NCBI RefSeq assembly: GCF_009846865.1 | Contig: NZ_WUWN01000003.1 | Location: 1 to 64,000 of the forward strand | From: Puerhibacterium puerhi | Lineage (GTDB): Bacteria; Actinomycetota; Actinomycetes; Actinomycetales; Cellulomonadaceae | Length of the DNA: 64,000 nt | Direction: 5' to 3' | In this document: piece by piece, positions 57,607 to 64,000 of the stretch | How positions within the stretch are numbered: position 1 is the first letter of the stretch | Layout: each line of letters begins with the position of its first letter | Notes under the pieces: model-generated | The model's database searches: none | The model's input: only the letters and a program-made list of their open reading frames with translations | What the model was told of the DNA's origin: nothing | Translations under genes and position numbers: made by a program

Positions 57607-58592
57607 CGGACCTCCTCCGCGAGACGCAGCTGCCGCACGTTGTAGACGATGATCGGGATCACCAGGATGAACAGGACCACCGCGAGCGCGGCGCCGAGGC
57701 CGGCGTTGTTCTGCCGGAACGACTGCGTGTAGAACTCGTTGGCCACGACGGACGTGCCGAACTGGCCGGCCGTGGTGGTGCGCACGATGTCGAACACCTT
57801 CAGCGTGGTGATCGCGATCGTGGTGAGCACGACGACGAGGGCCGGGCGGATGCTCGGCACCGTGATGTAGCGGAACATCCCCAGGCCGTGCAGGCCGTCG
57901 AGCCGCGCAGCCTCGGTGATGTCGTCGGGGATCGCCTTGATGGCCGCGCTGAGCAGGGTCATGGCGAACCCGCTCTGGATCCAGATGAGGATCACGATGA
58001 GGAACACCGTGTTCCAGGGCTGGTTGATGAGGAACTGCTGCGGGGGCAGGCCCAGCCACACGAGCAGCTGGTTGAGCAGACCCGTCTGCTGCACGCCCGG
58101 CTGGTCGGGCTTGAACTCGTAGACGAACCGCCAGATGATGCTCGCGCCCACCATCGAGATCGCCATCGGCAGGAAGATCAGCGCCTTGGCGAAGCGCTCG
58201 AACCGGCTGCGGTCGACGACGACCGCGTAGACCAGGCCGATGAGCGTCGACAGCACGGGGGCGACGAGCACCCAGATCGCCGTGTTGCGCAGCACGATGA
58301 GGAACTGCTCGTTCGTGAACGCCGTGACGTAGTTGTCGAAGCCCACGAACTCGGCGCCGCTGCGGTCGAAGAACGAGTTCTTGATGGTGACCAGGCCCGG
58401 GTAGACCAGGCCGAACGCCAGGCCGAGCAGCGCCGGCCCGACGAAGCCGACGGCCACGACCCAGCGCGGGACGCGCTTGGGCCGGTCGACGGCGAACAGG
58501 ATCGCGCCCATGACGACGACGAACAGCAGGATCGCCACCGCCATGACGCCGAACTTCTGTGCCGGTGACCCGGCCTCGAGGAGCCAGTCCAT
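57603..58592 (-). CDS. carbohydrate ABC transporter permease (CUT1, MalF-like)
   Basis: A 329-residue permease with an additional N-terminal helix (FGVMAVAILLFVVVMGAILFAV) before the usual six and the coupling loop DITEAARLDGLHGLGMFRYITVPSIRPA near 215. This shape is like AglF-type alpha-glucoside permeases. Encoded between the binding protein and the second permease. Confidence 0.93.
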   Translation of the reverse strand: MDWLLEAGSPAQKFGVMAVAILLFVVVMGAILFAVDRPKRVPRWVVAVGFVGPALLGLAFGLVYPGLVTIKNSFFDRSGAEFVGFDNYVTAFTNEQFLIVLRNTAIWVLVAPVLSTLIGLVYAVVVDRSRFERFAKALIFLPMAISMVGASIIWRFVYEFKPDQPGVQQTGLLNQLLVWLGLPPQQFLINQPWNTVFLIVILIWIQSGFAMTLLSAAIKAIPDDITEAARLDGLHGLGMFRYITVPSIRPALVVVLTTIAITTLKVFDIVRTTTAGQFGTSVVANEFYTQSFRQNNAGLGAALAVVLFILVIPIIVYNVRQLRLAEEVR

Positions 58593-58628
58593 GGCCCGCT
58601 CCCTCCAGGGGTGTGATGCCGAGCCGGT

Positions 58629-58669
58629 GCCGACGGCGCCCGCCCCTGGCGGGGGCGGACGCCGTCGGC
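58629..58669 (-). terminator. intercistronic hairpin after the binding-protein gene
   Basis: Arms GCCGACGGCG and CGCCGTCGGC continue inward through CCGCCCC/GGGGCGG with a TGGC loop. Placed between the binding-protein stop and the first permease, it probably attenuates or stabilises so that binding protein exceeds permease. Confidence 0.7.
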
Positions 58670-58699
58670 GTGCCGGCTGCCGGTGTCGGGGTTCCGGTG

Positions 58700-60106
58700 T
58701 CAGGACTTCGGCCAGGAGCTCTCGATCTGGTCGAGCACCTGCTTGGTGTCCGCCCCTGTCAGCCAGTCGACGATGCCCTTCCAGAAGGTGCCGGCACCGA
58801 CCTCGCTGGGCATGAGGTCGGAGGCGTCGTAGCGGGCGACGGTCGCCTCGTCCGTGAGCGTCGCGTAGACCAGGCGGTCGAAGTCGGTCGCCAGCAGCTC
58901 GGGGTCGAGGTTCTTGTTGGCGCTGACCCAGCCGCCCGCGGGCGTCGCGACGGCCTTGGCGTTGGCCCAGTCGGCGCTGGCCAGGTACGTCTGGAACGCC
59001 TGGACCTCGGGCCGGTCGGCGAACGCCGCGATGAACGGGCCGGCGACGAGCGTCGGCTTCTCGTCCGTGGTCTGCGCCGGGAGGTAGAACGCCCAGACGT
59101 CGCCGTCCTCGGCCACCTCGGTGCCCTCGGGCCACTGCGCCTGGTAGAAGTTCGCCGCGCGGTGCATCCAGCAGGCGCCGTCGAGGATGCCGAAGCCGGC
59201 GTCGGTCCACGGCGTCGTGGCGATGGAGTCGACCCCGCCCAGGCCGGCGTTGACGAAGTCCGGGTTCTTGAGGATCTCGCCCGCGGTGTCCCAGGCCTTC
59301 TCGATCTGCGGGTCGTTGAACGGGATCTCGTGGGTGTACCACTGGTCGTAGACGTCCGGACCGGCCGTGCGCAGCACCATGTCCTCGATGAAGTCGGTGC
59401 CCGGCCAGCCCGTCGCGTCACCGGACTCGACCCCGGCGCACCACGGCATCGCGACGTCGCCGGACTTCGCGTCGTCGGCGATCTGCTGGCTGAGGGTCAT
59501 CAGCTCGTCCCAGGTCTGCGGGACCTCGTAGCCCGCGTCCTCGAACATCGAGGGCGAGTACCAGACGAAGGACTTCACGTTGGCGTCGTAGGGCGCCGCG
59601 TAGAAGGTGCCGTCGACCGTGCCGTACTCCTTCCAGTCGGCCGAGAAGTTGGCGTCGACCTCCTTGACGACCGGCTCGGGCGCGGGCAGCACGGCGTCGT
59701 ACTGCCGCACGAGGGTCTGCAGCAGGCCGGGCTGGTTGACGATCGCGATGTCCGGCGGGTCGCCCGCCTGGATGCGCACCGGCAGCTGCGCCTCCTGCTC
59801 GCGCGACGCCTCGTACTCGATCTCGACGCCCGTGCACTCGGTGAACGGCTCGTACGACGCCTGGTGCGCCGCACCCTCCGGGTCGACGATCGTCGTGTAG
59901 ACGTGGACCGTCTTGCCGTCGATGTCGCCGAACTGGTCGTACTTCGAGCAGTCGATCTTGTAGGCCTCGGCGCTGGACTCGCCGCCGCCCCCGCCGCCAC
60001 CGCCACCGCCGCCGCTGCACGCGGCCAGCACCAGCGCCAGCACCGAAGCCCCGGCACCCGCCGCGAGCAACGAACGACTGCGCCTGGTTCTCGTGGTCGT
60101 CCTCAT
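58700..60106 (-). CDS. carbohydrate ABC transporter substrate-binding lipoprotein (CUT1)
   Basis: A 468-residue family 1 binding protein. The lipobox ALVLAAC (lipidated Cys near 30) is followed by a run of eleven Gly. The domain starts TVHVYTTIVDPEGAAHQASYEPFTECTGVEIEYE and contains GVDSIATTPWTDAGFGILDGACWMHR, as in AglE-like alpha-glucoside binding proteins. GGAGGA precedes the ATG. The sugar cannot be told from sequence and no glycosidase or LacI gene is adjacent. Confidence 0.92.
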   Translation of the reverse strand: MRTTTRTRRSRSLLAAGAGASVLALVLAACSGGGGGGGGGGGESSAEAYKIDCSKYDQFGDIDGKTVHVYTTIVDPEGAAHQASYEPFTECTGVEIEYEASREQEAQLPVRIQAGDPPDIAIVNQPGLLQTLVRQYDAVLPAPEPVVKEVDANFSADWKEYGTVDGTFYAAPYDANVKSFVWYSPSMFEDAGYEVPQTWDELMTLSQQIADDAKSGDVAMPWCAGVESGDATGWPGTDFIEDMVLRTAGPDVYDQWYTHEIPFNDPQIEKAWDTAGEILKNPDFVNAGLGGVDSIATTPWTDAGFGILDGACWMHRAANFYQAQWPEGTEVAEDGDVWAFYLPAQTTDEKPTLVAGPFIAAFADRPEVQAFQTYLASADWANAKAVATPAGGWVSANKNLDPELLATDFDRLVYATLTDEATVARYDASDLMPSEVGAGTFWKGIVDWLTGADTKQVLDQIESSWPKS

Positions 60107-60432
60107 CGTCGTCCTCCACCTCGTCGTGGCATCGGTCGGAGCCTCGCGTGATGACGCGGCTCTCTTCGCGCACAAGGCAACCCCCAAGTGCCGCGGGCCG
60201 CAACCAGGAAGGGGGTATCGCCCCCGGTAGGGGGGCGTGTTCACCCATCCCTCACACGACCGTGATGTCCCCGTGATCCCACCGCGTCCTGTCCGTGACC
60301 GCCGCCGTCGGGCCTCCGGCGGCCGCCGCCCCGCGGACGCGCGGCGGGACGGCCGATCCCCGCGCCGCGGCCCGGCGTGGGATCCTTCAGGGGCAGACTT
60401 GTGCCGTGCGCTGGAGGAGGAAGAGGACACCG
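60107..60432. other. divergent spacer of the sugar-binding protein and map
   Basis: No gene. A G/C-run segment around 60210-60237 (GGGGGTATCGCCCCC, then GGTAGGGGGG) forms a short inverted repeat that could be an operator. I cannot identify a convincing -35/-10 pair for either gene. Confidence 0.4.
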
Positions 60433-61215
60433 ATGATCGAGCTGAGGACCCCGCAGGAGATCGAGGAGATGCGGCCGGCGGGCCGGTTCGTGGCGGAGGT
60501 GCTCACCGCGTGCCGCGAGGCGGCGAAGCCGGGCGTCAACCTGCTGGAGCTCGACGCCCTGGCGCACCGGATGATCAAGGAGCGCGGCGCGGAGTCCTGC
60601 TACATCGACTACCACCCGTCCTTCGGCGCGATGCCGTTCGGCAAGGTCATCTGCACGTCGGTGAACGACGCCGTGCTGCACGGCCTGCCGCACGACTACG
60701 TGCTGGCCGAGGGCGACCTGCTGAGCCTGGACTTCGCCGCCGCCGTCGACGGCTGGGTCGCCGACTCCGCGGTCTCCGTCGTCGTCGGCGACCCGGCCGA
60801 CGCCGAGCGTGCCGCCCGTGACGCCAAGCTGATCCGCACCACCGAGGAGGCGCTGGCCGCCGGCATCGCCGCCGCGACGGTGGGCAACAAGATCGGCGAC
60901 ATCTCCGCCGCGATCGCCCAGGTCGCGCACGCCGCCGGCTACGACATCAACACCGACTTCGGCGGCCACGGCGTCGGGCGCACCATGCACGGCGACCCGC
61001 ACGTGCCGAACGACGGGCGCGCCGGGCGCGGGTTCCCCCTGCGACCGGGCCTGGTCATCGCCGTCGAGCCGTGGTTCCTCGAGACCACCGACGAGATCTA
61101 CACCGACCCCGACGGCTGGACGCTGCGCTCGGCCGACGGCTCGCGCGGCGCGCACTCCGAGCACACGATCGCGATCACCGAGGACGGGCCGATCGTCCTG
61201 ACCGCGCGCGACTGA
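60433..61215 (+). CDS. map: type I methionine aminopeptidase
   Basis: Removes the initiator Met from nascent proteins. The 260-residue protein has the di-metal ligands in LLSLDFAAAVDGWVADSAVSV (two Asp), the His of GGHGVGRTMHGDPHVPN, and the Glu residues in AVEPWF and AHSEHTIAI. GGAGGAAGAGG precedes the ATG. The domain begins IELRTPQEIEEMRPAGRFVAEVL without the zinc-finger extension of MetAP1c-like forms. Confidence 0.96.
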   Translation: MIELRTPQEIEEMRPAGRFVAEVLTACREAAKPGVNLLELDALAHRMIKERGAESCYIDYHPSFGAMPFGKVICTSVNDAVLHGLPHDYVLAEGDLLSLDFAAAVDGWVADSAVSVVVGDPADAERAARDAKLIRTTEEALAAGIAAATVGNKIGDISAAIAQVAHAAGYDINTDFGGHGVGRTMHGDPHVPNDGRAGRGFPLRPGLVIAVEPWFLETTDEIYTDPDGWTLRSADGSRGAHSEHTIAITEDGPIVLTARD

Positions 61216-61234
61216 GCGCCCGCCCCGCCGATCC

Positions 61235-61283
61235 CGTCAGGGTCGGTTCCGGAATCCGCCCGATCCCGGGACCGACCCTGACG
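61235..61283. repeat. 49-bp palindromic repeat, copy 1
   Basis: Outer arms CGTCAGGGTCGGT and ACCGACCCTGACG pair perfectly and the inner part (TTCCGG...CCGATCCCGG) is partly self-complementary. It lies between the convergent map and AbiEi-like genes, holds the stop codon of the latter and can act as a terminator. A homologous copy lies at 62360. Confidence 0.85.
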
Positions 61284-62318
61284 CTTTCCACGTCGACGAC
61301 GGCAGCAGCAGCTCGCCCGGGCAGGCCCGCCCCGGGCGCCACCCGGCGTCGTCGAGCACCTGCCGCACGTCGTCCAGCATCGCGCCGCTGCGCGCCTGGG
61401 CCCCCGTCCAGCGCCGCAGGACCGTCGAGCCGGTGACGATCGCGTTCTGCCGGTGCAGGTCCGCCACCACCGCCTCGCGGGTGCCGTGCACGTCGATGCC
61501 GTCCACCTCGCCGAGCAGCCAGCGCCCATCGCCCAGCGCCCACGCGAGGTCGACCCGGGCGAGCAGGCGGCCGTCGGCGCCGCGGACCGGGAGCTGGAGC
61601 ACGTCCGGCGGCACCCCGCCGTCGACCAGCCGCAGCCGGGCCCACGTCTCGGCCGGCGACTCGGCCCGGGCGTCGGAGGCGTCCCACCACCCGCGGCTGC
61701 GCGCCGCGCCCCGGCGCCCGCGGGCGATCTGGCGGGCCCTGGCGAACGCGCGGTCCGTCAGCACCCGACGCTGGCGGAGTCCATCAGCGCCACCGCCGTC
61801 CAGCGGTCCACGTCCCCGACCGCCTGCGCGAGCGCGACCTCGGGCAGCACGCAGGGCACCCCGCCGCGGTGCACGATCCGCGGCACCGGCTCGCGGCGCA
61901 CCCGAGCGCCGTCGGCCCGCGCCGCAGCGCCGCCGCGGCGCAGCGCCACCTCGGGCGTGAACGACGGCGGGACGCCGCGCACGCCGTACAGCACCAGGGC
62001 GCTGAGCCCCGTGGCGACGGCCGCGGGACCGTGCAGCAGCACCCCCAGCCGAGCGGTCCGCTCCCGCTGCCGGTCGAGGCGGGCGGTGCGTTCCGCGGGG
62101 ACCGGGACGGTCGTGAGGTCGTACACGCCCCGAGCGACACGGACGAGCAGACCGGCGTCGACCAGCCGGTGCACGCGCGACTTCGCGACCCCACAGGCCG
62201 CGAGCTGCCAGGCAGCGACCAGGCCCGCCTGGGCGTGCGCCGTCGTCACGACGACGGCGGGAAGCGGGGCGAGCGGACGGGCGGCCACGGACCCAGCCGA
62301 CCAGAGCCGGGGCACCAC
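61237..62318 (-). pseudogene. AbiEi-like antitoxin domain plus DUF559 endonuclease-like domain, frame broken
   Basis: The first frame (62318-61758) has an AbiEi-type winged-helix region (ACGVAKSRVHRLVDAGLLVRVARGVYDLT) and the linker domain ending VGDVDRWTAVALMDSA. The second (61764-61237) continues as RVLTDRAFARARQIARGRRGAARS and a DUF559 PD-(D/E)XK-like domain (LLARVDLAW, LLGEVDGIDVHG, AVVADLHRQNAIV). One missing base near 61776 separates them; restored, the protein has about 355 residues, typical for stand-alone AbiEi/DUF559 proteins of actinobacteria. No AbiEii toxin is adjacent. The last residues are encoded by the palindrome. Bracketed by two 49-bp repeats. Confidence 0.75.
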
Positions 62319-62359
62319 GCGGGGCCGTCGTCCACAGGTCCGCCGCGCGGCCTTCGCGA

Positions 62360-62408
62360 AGCGTCAGGATTGGTTCCGGGATCCGGCCGATCCCGGAACC
62401 AACCCTGA
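62360..62408. repeat. 49-bp palindromic repeat, copy 2
   Basis: Same layout as copy 1, with arms CGTCAGGATTGGTTCCGG and CCGGAACCAACCCTGACG (one mismatch). Differences between the copies are mostly compensatory (G-C to A-T pairs), which keeps the stem intact. Lies between the HAD gene and the AbiEi-like gene, both leftward. Confidence 0.85.
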
Positions 62409-62431
62409 CGGGATCCGACGGGCGGAGGACC

Positions 62432-63232
62432 TCAGAGCAGGCTGCGCAGCACCGTCGCCGCGCCGTCCTCCTCGATCGTGCCGGTCACCTCGTCGGCCAC
62501 GGCACGCACCGCCTCGTCGGCGTGCCCCATCGCGACGCCCCGCGCCGCCCACCGCAGCATCTCGACGTCGTTGTGCCCGTCGCCCACGGCGAGCGTGCAC
62601 GCCGGCTCGACGCCGAGCCGCTCGCGCACGTGGTCCAGGGCGGTGGCCTTGGTGACGCCCTGCGGCGCGATGTCCATCCAGGCGGTCCAGCCGACGGCGT
62701 AGGTGACGTCGTCGAGCCCCAGCCGCTCGACCAGCCGGTGGAAGTCCGTGCTCGTGGCGTCGGGGCTGCGCACCACCACGCGGGTGACCTCGCCGCCGGC
62801 GGCCAGCTCCTCGAAGTCGACCACGCTGTGCTCGCCGTCGAGCTCCCCGTCGGGGAAGAGCTCGTTCAGCCGGAAGCCGACGCCCACGTCCTCGACCGCG
62901 AACCGGGCCTCGGGCAGCTCCTGGCGCAGCAGGCGCAGGGCCGGCTCCGGGTCGAACGTCTCGATCTGCTCCACGACCCAGCCGCCCGGCCGGTCCGGGT
63001 CCAGGCGCACGGTCACCGAACCGTTGGAGCAGACCATCCACCCGGTCTCGATCCCCAGCAGCCGGGCCACCGGCGTCATCGCGATGAGCGAGCGCCCCGA
63101 GGCGAGGACGACGTGGTGCCCCGCCGCGCGCACGTCGCGCACGGCGTCGCGGACGACGTCGGACAGCGTCTGGTCGTAGTCGAGCAGGGTGCCGTCGATG
63201 TCCAGCGCGACGAGCCAGGGCTGCGACGTCAT
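62432..63232 (-). CDS. HAD family hydrolase (Cof-type)
   Basis: A 266-residue sugar-phosphate phosphatase-like protein with the nucleophile motif [15 protein letters not shown] near residue 8, [17 protein letters not shown] (motif II region), and [24 protein letters not shown] (motif IV, about 212-235). The type IIB cap sits between. The ATG overlaps the serS stop by ATGA, so both are co-transcribed, an arrangement common in actinobacteria. Confidence 0.92.
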   Translation of the reverse strand: MTSQPWLVALDIDGTLLDYDQTLSDVVRDAVRDVRAAGHHVVLASGRSLIAMTPVARLLGIETGWMVCSNGSVTVRLDPDRPGGWVVEQIETFDPEPALRLLRQELPEARFAVEDVGVGFRLNELFPDGELDGEHSVVDFEELAAGGEVTRVVVRSPDATSTDFHRLVERLGLDDVTYAVGWTAWMDIAPQGVTKATALDHVRERLGVEPACTLAVGDGHNDVEMLRWAARGVAMGHADEAVRAVADEVTGTIEEDGAATVLRSLL

Positions 63233-64000
63233 GCGACCGGCTCGAGCACCTCGAGGCCGCCCAGGTACGGGCGCAGCCCCTCCGGGACGCGCACCGAGCC
63301 GTCGGCCTGCTGGTGGTTCTCCAGGATCGCCACGATCCAGCGCGTGGTGGCGAGCGTGCCGTTGAGGGTCGCGACCGTGCGCGTGGTGCCCTCGGCGGTG
63401 CGCTCGCGCACGTTCAGGCGCCGGGCCTGGAACGTGGTGCAGTTCGACGTCGAGGTGAGCTCGAGGTAGCGCTGCTGGGTGGGCAGCCACGCCTCGCAGT
63501 CGAACTTGCGCGCGGCGCTGGTGCCCAGGTCGCCCGCGGCCGTGTCGATCACCCGGTAGGGCAGGTCCGCCTTGGCGAGCATGGCCTCCTCCCAGGCGAG
63601 GTAGCGCTGGTGCTCGGCCTCGGCGTCCTCGGGGCGGCAGTAGCCGAACATCTCCACCTTGTGGAACTGGTGGACGCGGATGATGCCGCGGGTGTCGCGG
63701 CCCGCCGCGCCGGCCTCCCGGCGGTAGCAGGCGCTCCAGCCGGCGTAGCGCAGCGGCCCGCCGGACAGGTCGAGGATCTCGTCCGCGTGGTAGCCGGCCA
63801 GGGCCACCTCGGAGGTGCCGACGAGGTACAGGTCGTCGCGCTCCAGGTGGTACACCTCCTCGGCGTGCTTGCCGAGGAAGCCCGTGCCGCGCATGGTCTC
63901 GGGCTTGACGAGCGTGGGCGTGATCATCGGCGTGAAGCCCTCGGCCACCGCCTGGTCGATCGCGGCGTTGAGCAGCGCCAGCTCGAGGCGCGCGCCGATC
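63229..64000 (-). CDS. serS: serine--tRNA ligase, C-terminal part (cut by the window edge)
   Basis: Charges tRNA-Ser. The last about 257 residues are present: class II motif 1 region ([22 protein letters not shown]), [15 protein letters not shown], motif 2 ([36 protein letters not shown]) and motif 3 ([19 protein letters not shown]). The N-terminal tRNA-binding coiled coil and the start lie beyond 64000. Co-transcribed with the HAD gene. Confidence 0.97.
   Translation of the reverse strand, partial: IGARLELALLNAAIDQAVAEGFTPMITPTLVKPETMRGTGFLGKHAEEVYHLERDDLYLVGTSEVALAGYHADEILDLSGGPLRYAGWSACYRREAGAAGRDTRGIIRVHQFHKVEMFGYCRPEDAEAEHQRYLAWEEAMLAKADLPYRVIDTAAGDLGTSAARKFDCEAWLPTQQRYLELTSTSNCTTFQARRLNVRERTAEGTTRTVATLNGTLATTRWIVAILENHQQADGSVRVPEGLRPYLGGLEVLEPVA

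Noticed and set aside
61237-62318. Type IV toxin-antitoxin pair
   Set aside because: Only an AbiEi-like domain and a DUF559 domain of one split protein are present; no AbiEii nucleotidyltransferase toxin is adjacent.

Overview
The window is chromosomal DNA of very high GC content with dense, short-spaced genes, many GTG starts, four-base ATGA or GTGA overlaps and little intergenic space. The protein types (PurB, HelR, GAF-ANTAR, LtrA, Atu4866-domain proteins, DUF6480) point to an actinobacterium, most like Cellulomonas or a related Micrococcales genus; this rests on protein character, not on a search.

Region by region. 0-10 kb: purB, a secreted M23 peptidase with tandem FG-GAP-like repeats, a GDSL esterase, a rhodanese, and a divergent MFS transporter/helR pair separated by a near-perfect rifamycin-associated element (RAE). 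10-23.6 kb: an organosulfur-scavenging locus with a six-gene operon (Dpp-type importer plus two DszC/SfnB-like flavin monooxygenases), a three-gene operon (NtaA/DszA-type monooxygenase, FMN reductase, flavin reductase) and a single LLM monooxygenase gene preceded by a Cys-rich mini-ORF. All three promoters share one layout: a CATSTGAGA box 15-16 bp upstream of a -35 element that lies 17 bp from a TACNTT -10. 23.7-28.7 kb: small enzymes, then an operon in which a complete amidohydrolase is flanked by two Atu4866-domain proteins that look like amidohydrolases without their catalytic barrel. 28.8-40.9 kb: stress and regulatory genes arranged as divergent regulator/target pairs (SDR/LysR, MarR/quinone oxidoreductase, MocR/aldo-keto reductase, VOC/MarR), with gap and a GAF-ANTAR gene. 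41-44.5 kb: a decayed block (MerR/TipA-like and hemerythrin remnants, a frame-broken sensor kinase with an intact response regulator). 45.3-54.7 kb: somewhat less GC-rich, island-like DNA with a citrate synthase diverging from an HTH-fused citrate-synthase homologue, a TetR-controlled ABM-SDR-LtrA operon, and an excisionase/integrase remnant on the 3' side of tRNA-Arg(ACG). 54.7-64 kb: tRNA-Arg and tRNA-Ser, an EamA exporter, a CUT1 sugar importer, map, an AbiEi/DUF559-like gene bracketed by two 49-bp palindromes, a HAD phosphatase and the 5'-truncated serS.

The most unusual systems are the organosulfur regulon with its shared promoter code, the barrel-less amidohydrolase trio, the RAE-driven divergent helR/MFS pair and the citrate-synthase-derived candidate regulator. 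Several reading frames (MerR, hemerythrin, histidine kinase, HTH-citrate synthase, AbiEi) are each broken in a way one indel could explain, so sequencing error must be excluded before calling them pseudogenes.
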